Shown here: positions 12,191 to 13,332 of the stretch, piece by piece
Layout: every line of letters starts with the position of its first letter
Numbering within the stretch: position 1 is the first letter of the stretch
Assembly (NCBI GenBank): GCA_017408625.1
Contig: JAFQUG010000216.1
Location: 1 to 13,332 of the forward strand
Direction of reading: 5' to 3'
Origin: Clostridia bacterium
GTDB taxonomy: Bacteria; Bacillota_A; Clostridia; Oscillospirales; CAG-272
Length of the DNA stretch: 13,332 bases
The notes under the pieces: model-generated
The model's input: the letters and a program-made list of their open reading frames with translations, nothing else
Told to the model about the DNA's origin: nothing
Databases searched by the model: none
Made by a program: the position numbers and the translations under genes

Positions 12191-13332
12191 TTACTTCAAG
12201 GGCTCGATATGCCAGATCTTCTCGGCATATTCCTTGATCGAGCGGTCTGCAGCGAAGTAGCCGCAGGCTGCGGTATTGAGCAGAGAGCGGCGAGACCACT
12301 CGGCGCGGTTCGCATAATCGCGGATCGCCTGCTGATGCGTCAGGCGGTAAGACTCAAAGTCTGCCAGGCACATGAAGGGATCGGCAATGCCGTTGCCCGA
12401 CAAGAGATAGGTGGCGAGATCCGCAAAGGACTCACCCGCAAAGCCAACAGACAGGAAATTGACGATCTTTTCCAGACGCTTGTTGTTTGCATAGAACTCT
12501 GCAGAGCGGTAGCCGCGCAGCCAAAGCTCTTCCACCTCGGCAGCGGTCAGACCGAAGATATACATGTTCTCGTCACCCACGGCATCCAGCATCTCAATGT
12601 TGGCGCCATCCAGCGTACCGATGGTGAGTGCACCGTTGATCATCAGCTTCATGCAGCCCGTACCGCTGGCCTCTTTGCCTGCCAGCGAGATCTGCTCACT
12701 GATATCTGCGGAAGGAATCAGGATCTCGGCCGTGCTGACGTCGTAGTTTTCAAGGAATACCACGTTGAGCTTCTGCTTGATCTTGGGATTCTTTTCGATA
12801 TCCTTACTGATCATGCAAAGCAGCTGAATGATGCGCTTTGCCATCTGATAACCGGGAGCAGCCTTTGCGCCGAAGATATAGGTCTGAGGCGTCATTTCCA
12901 GGTCGGGATTTTCACGCAGCTCCAGATAAAGCCCTATGATATTGAGCGCGTTGAGCAGCTGACGCTTATACTCGTGCAGTCTCTTGATCTGTACGTCGTA
13001 AATGCTGTGCGTATCCAGCTTCTGCCCCGTCTTGCGGTACAGGTGCTGTGCAAACGCCACCTTGTTGGCGTGCTTGATATCACGGATGCGCTGCACAACT
13101 GCTGCGTCGTCCGCAAATTTGGCAAACTCGGCAAGCTCCTCGGGATTGTGACGGTAACCCGTGCCGATACATTCATCCAGAAGCCCGGCAAGCTTGGGGT
13201 TGGAATAGCACAGCCAACGACGGTGTGCAATACCGTTGGTCACGTTGAGGAACTTTTCGGGATACATCTTGTAGAAATCCTTGAATACGCTCTCGGTCAG
13301 AATATTCGAATGCAGCTTGGACACACCGTTGA
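12191..13332 (-). CDS. glgP: Glycogen/maltodextrin phosphorylase, C-terminal part (5' end outside window)
   Basis: A PLP-dependent GT35 enzyme that releases glucose-1-phosphate from alpha-1,4-glucans by phosphorolysis. About 380 C-terminal residues are present of a family that usually has about 750-850. The frame runs off the right edge (…NGVSKLHSNILTESVFKDFY), so the GTG near the edge is not a start. Family landmarks are intact: TNGIAHRRWL, the DVQIKRLHEYKRQLLN segment, AAPGYQMAKRII, NYDVSTAEILIPSADISEQIS and the PLP site EASGTGCMKLMINGALTIGTLDGANIEM with its lysine. The PLP site carries Cys where many homologues have Asn (GTGNMK). The C terminus is complete and a stem-loop follows. It is the first visible gene of a glucan-degradation group with the GH13 enzyme. 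Confidence 0.95.
   Translation of the reverse strand, partial: NGVSKLHSNILTESVFKDFYKMYPEKFLNVTNGIAHRRWLCYSNPKLAGLLDECIGTGYRHNPEELAEFAKFADDAAVVQRIRDIKHANKVAFAQHLYRKTGQKLDTHSIYDVQIKRLHEYKRQLLNALNIIGLYLELRENPDLEMTPQTYIFGAKAAPGYQMAKRIIQLLCMISKDIEKNPKIKQKLNVVFLENYDVSTAEILIPSADISEQISLAGKEASGTGCMKLMINGALTIGTLDGANIEMLDAVGDENMYIFGLTAAEVEELWLRGYRSAEFYANNKRLEKIVNFLSVGFAGESFADLATYLLSGNGIADPFMCLADFESYRLTHQQAIRDYANRAEWSRRSLLNTAACGYFAADRSIKEYAEKIWHIEPLK

Overview
The window looks like chromosome of a moderately GC-rich Gram-positive bacterium of the Clostridia type, probably gut-associated. The signs are strong GGAGG-type ribosome binding sites, near-consensus TTGACA-N17-TATAAT promoters, a lipoprotein with a Cys-type lipobox, short intergenic regions with stem-loop terminators, and several GC-rich palindromic repeats. 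No rRNA, tRNA, CRISPR array, integrase, transposase or phage gene was seen. The taxonomic call is an inference from style and gene content.

Layout. Positions 1-184 hold the very start of a leftward gene (SD and start codon only), with an inverted repeat over its SD and two stem-loop terminators. Positions 185-2227 (minus) encode a lipoprotein M3-family metallopeptidase with cysteine-rich repeats near its N terminus. Positions 2391-4156 (minus) are a two-gene operon with a TGATG junction: a 2-oxoacid dehydrogenase E2-like acyltransferase that has lost the usual catalytic His, then a PgeF/YlmD-type laccase-domain protein. Divergent from it, with its own promoter, is rnhA (4288-4725), followed by an independently promoted mscL (4811-5440) with a long Ala-rich cytoplasmic tail.

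Positions 5441-6051 are non-coding and repeat-rich. They hold the mscL terminator, a 153-bp inverted-repeat element flanked by a 12-bp direct repeat, an orphan terminator and a second palindromic element. The 153-bp element appears to have inserted into one copy of an older sequence whose second, uninterrupted copy lies in inverted orientation near 5938-5976. A consensus promoter then drives a nucleoside-hydrolase-fold protein (6052-6996), and an extended -10 promoter drives an XRE-type regulator with a long C-terminal region (7190-8371). Positions 8372-8855 are non-coding and contain a 329-bp element with long terminal inverted repeats.

Positions 8856-13332 (minus) concern glycogen and alpha-glucan breakdown: the C-terminal part of glycogen phosphorylase, then a cytoplasmic GH13 neopullulanase/cyclomaltodextrinase-like enzyme. 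The stop codon of the GH13 gene overlaps (ATGA) the start of a FolC-like reading frame. That frame has a strong SD and full FolC length (423 codons), but its ATP-binding loop is erased and codon 53 is TAG. The most interesting points are this interrupted FolC-like pseudoenzyme coupled to a glycogen gene, the nested repeat insertion, the His-less E2-like protein paired with PgeF, and a read-through-sensitive SD hairpin at the left edge.
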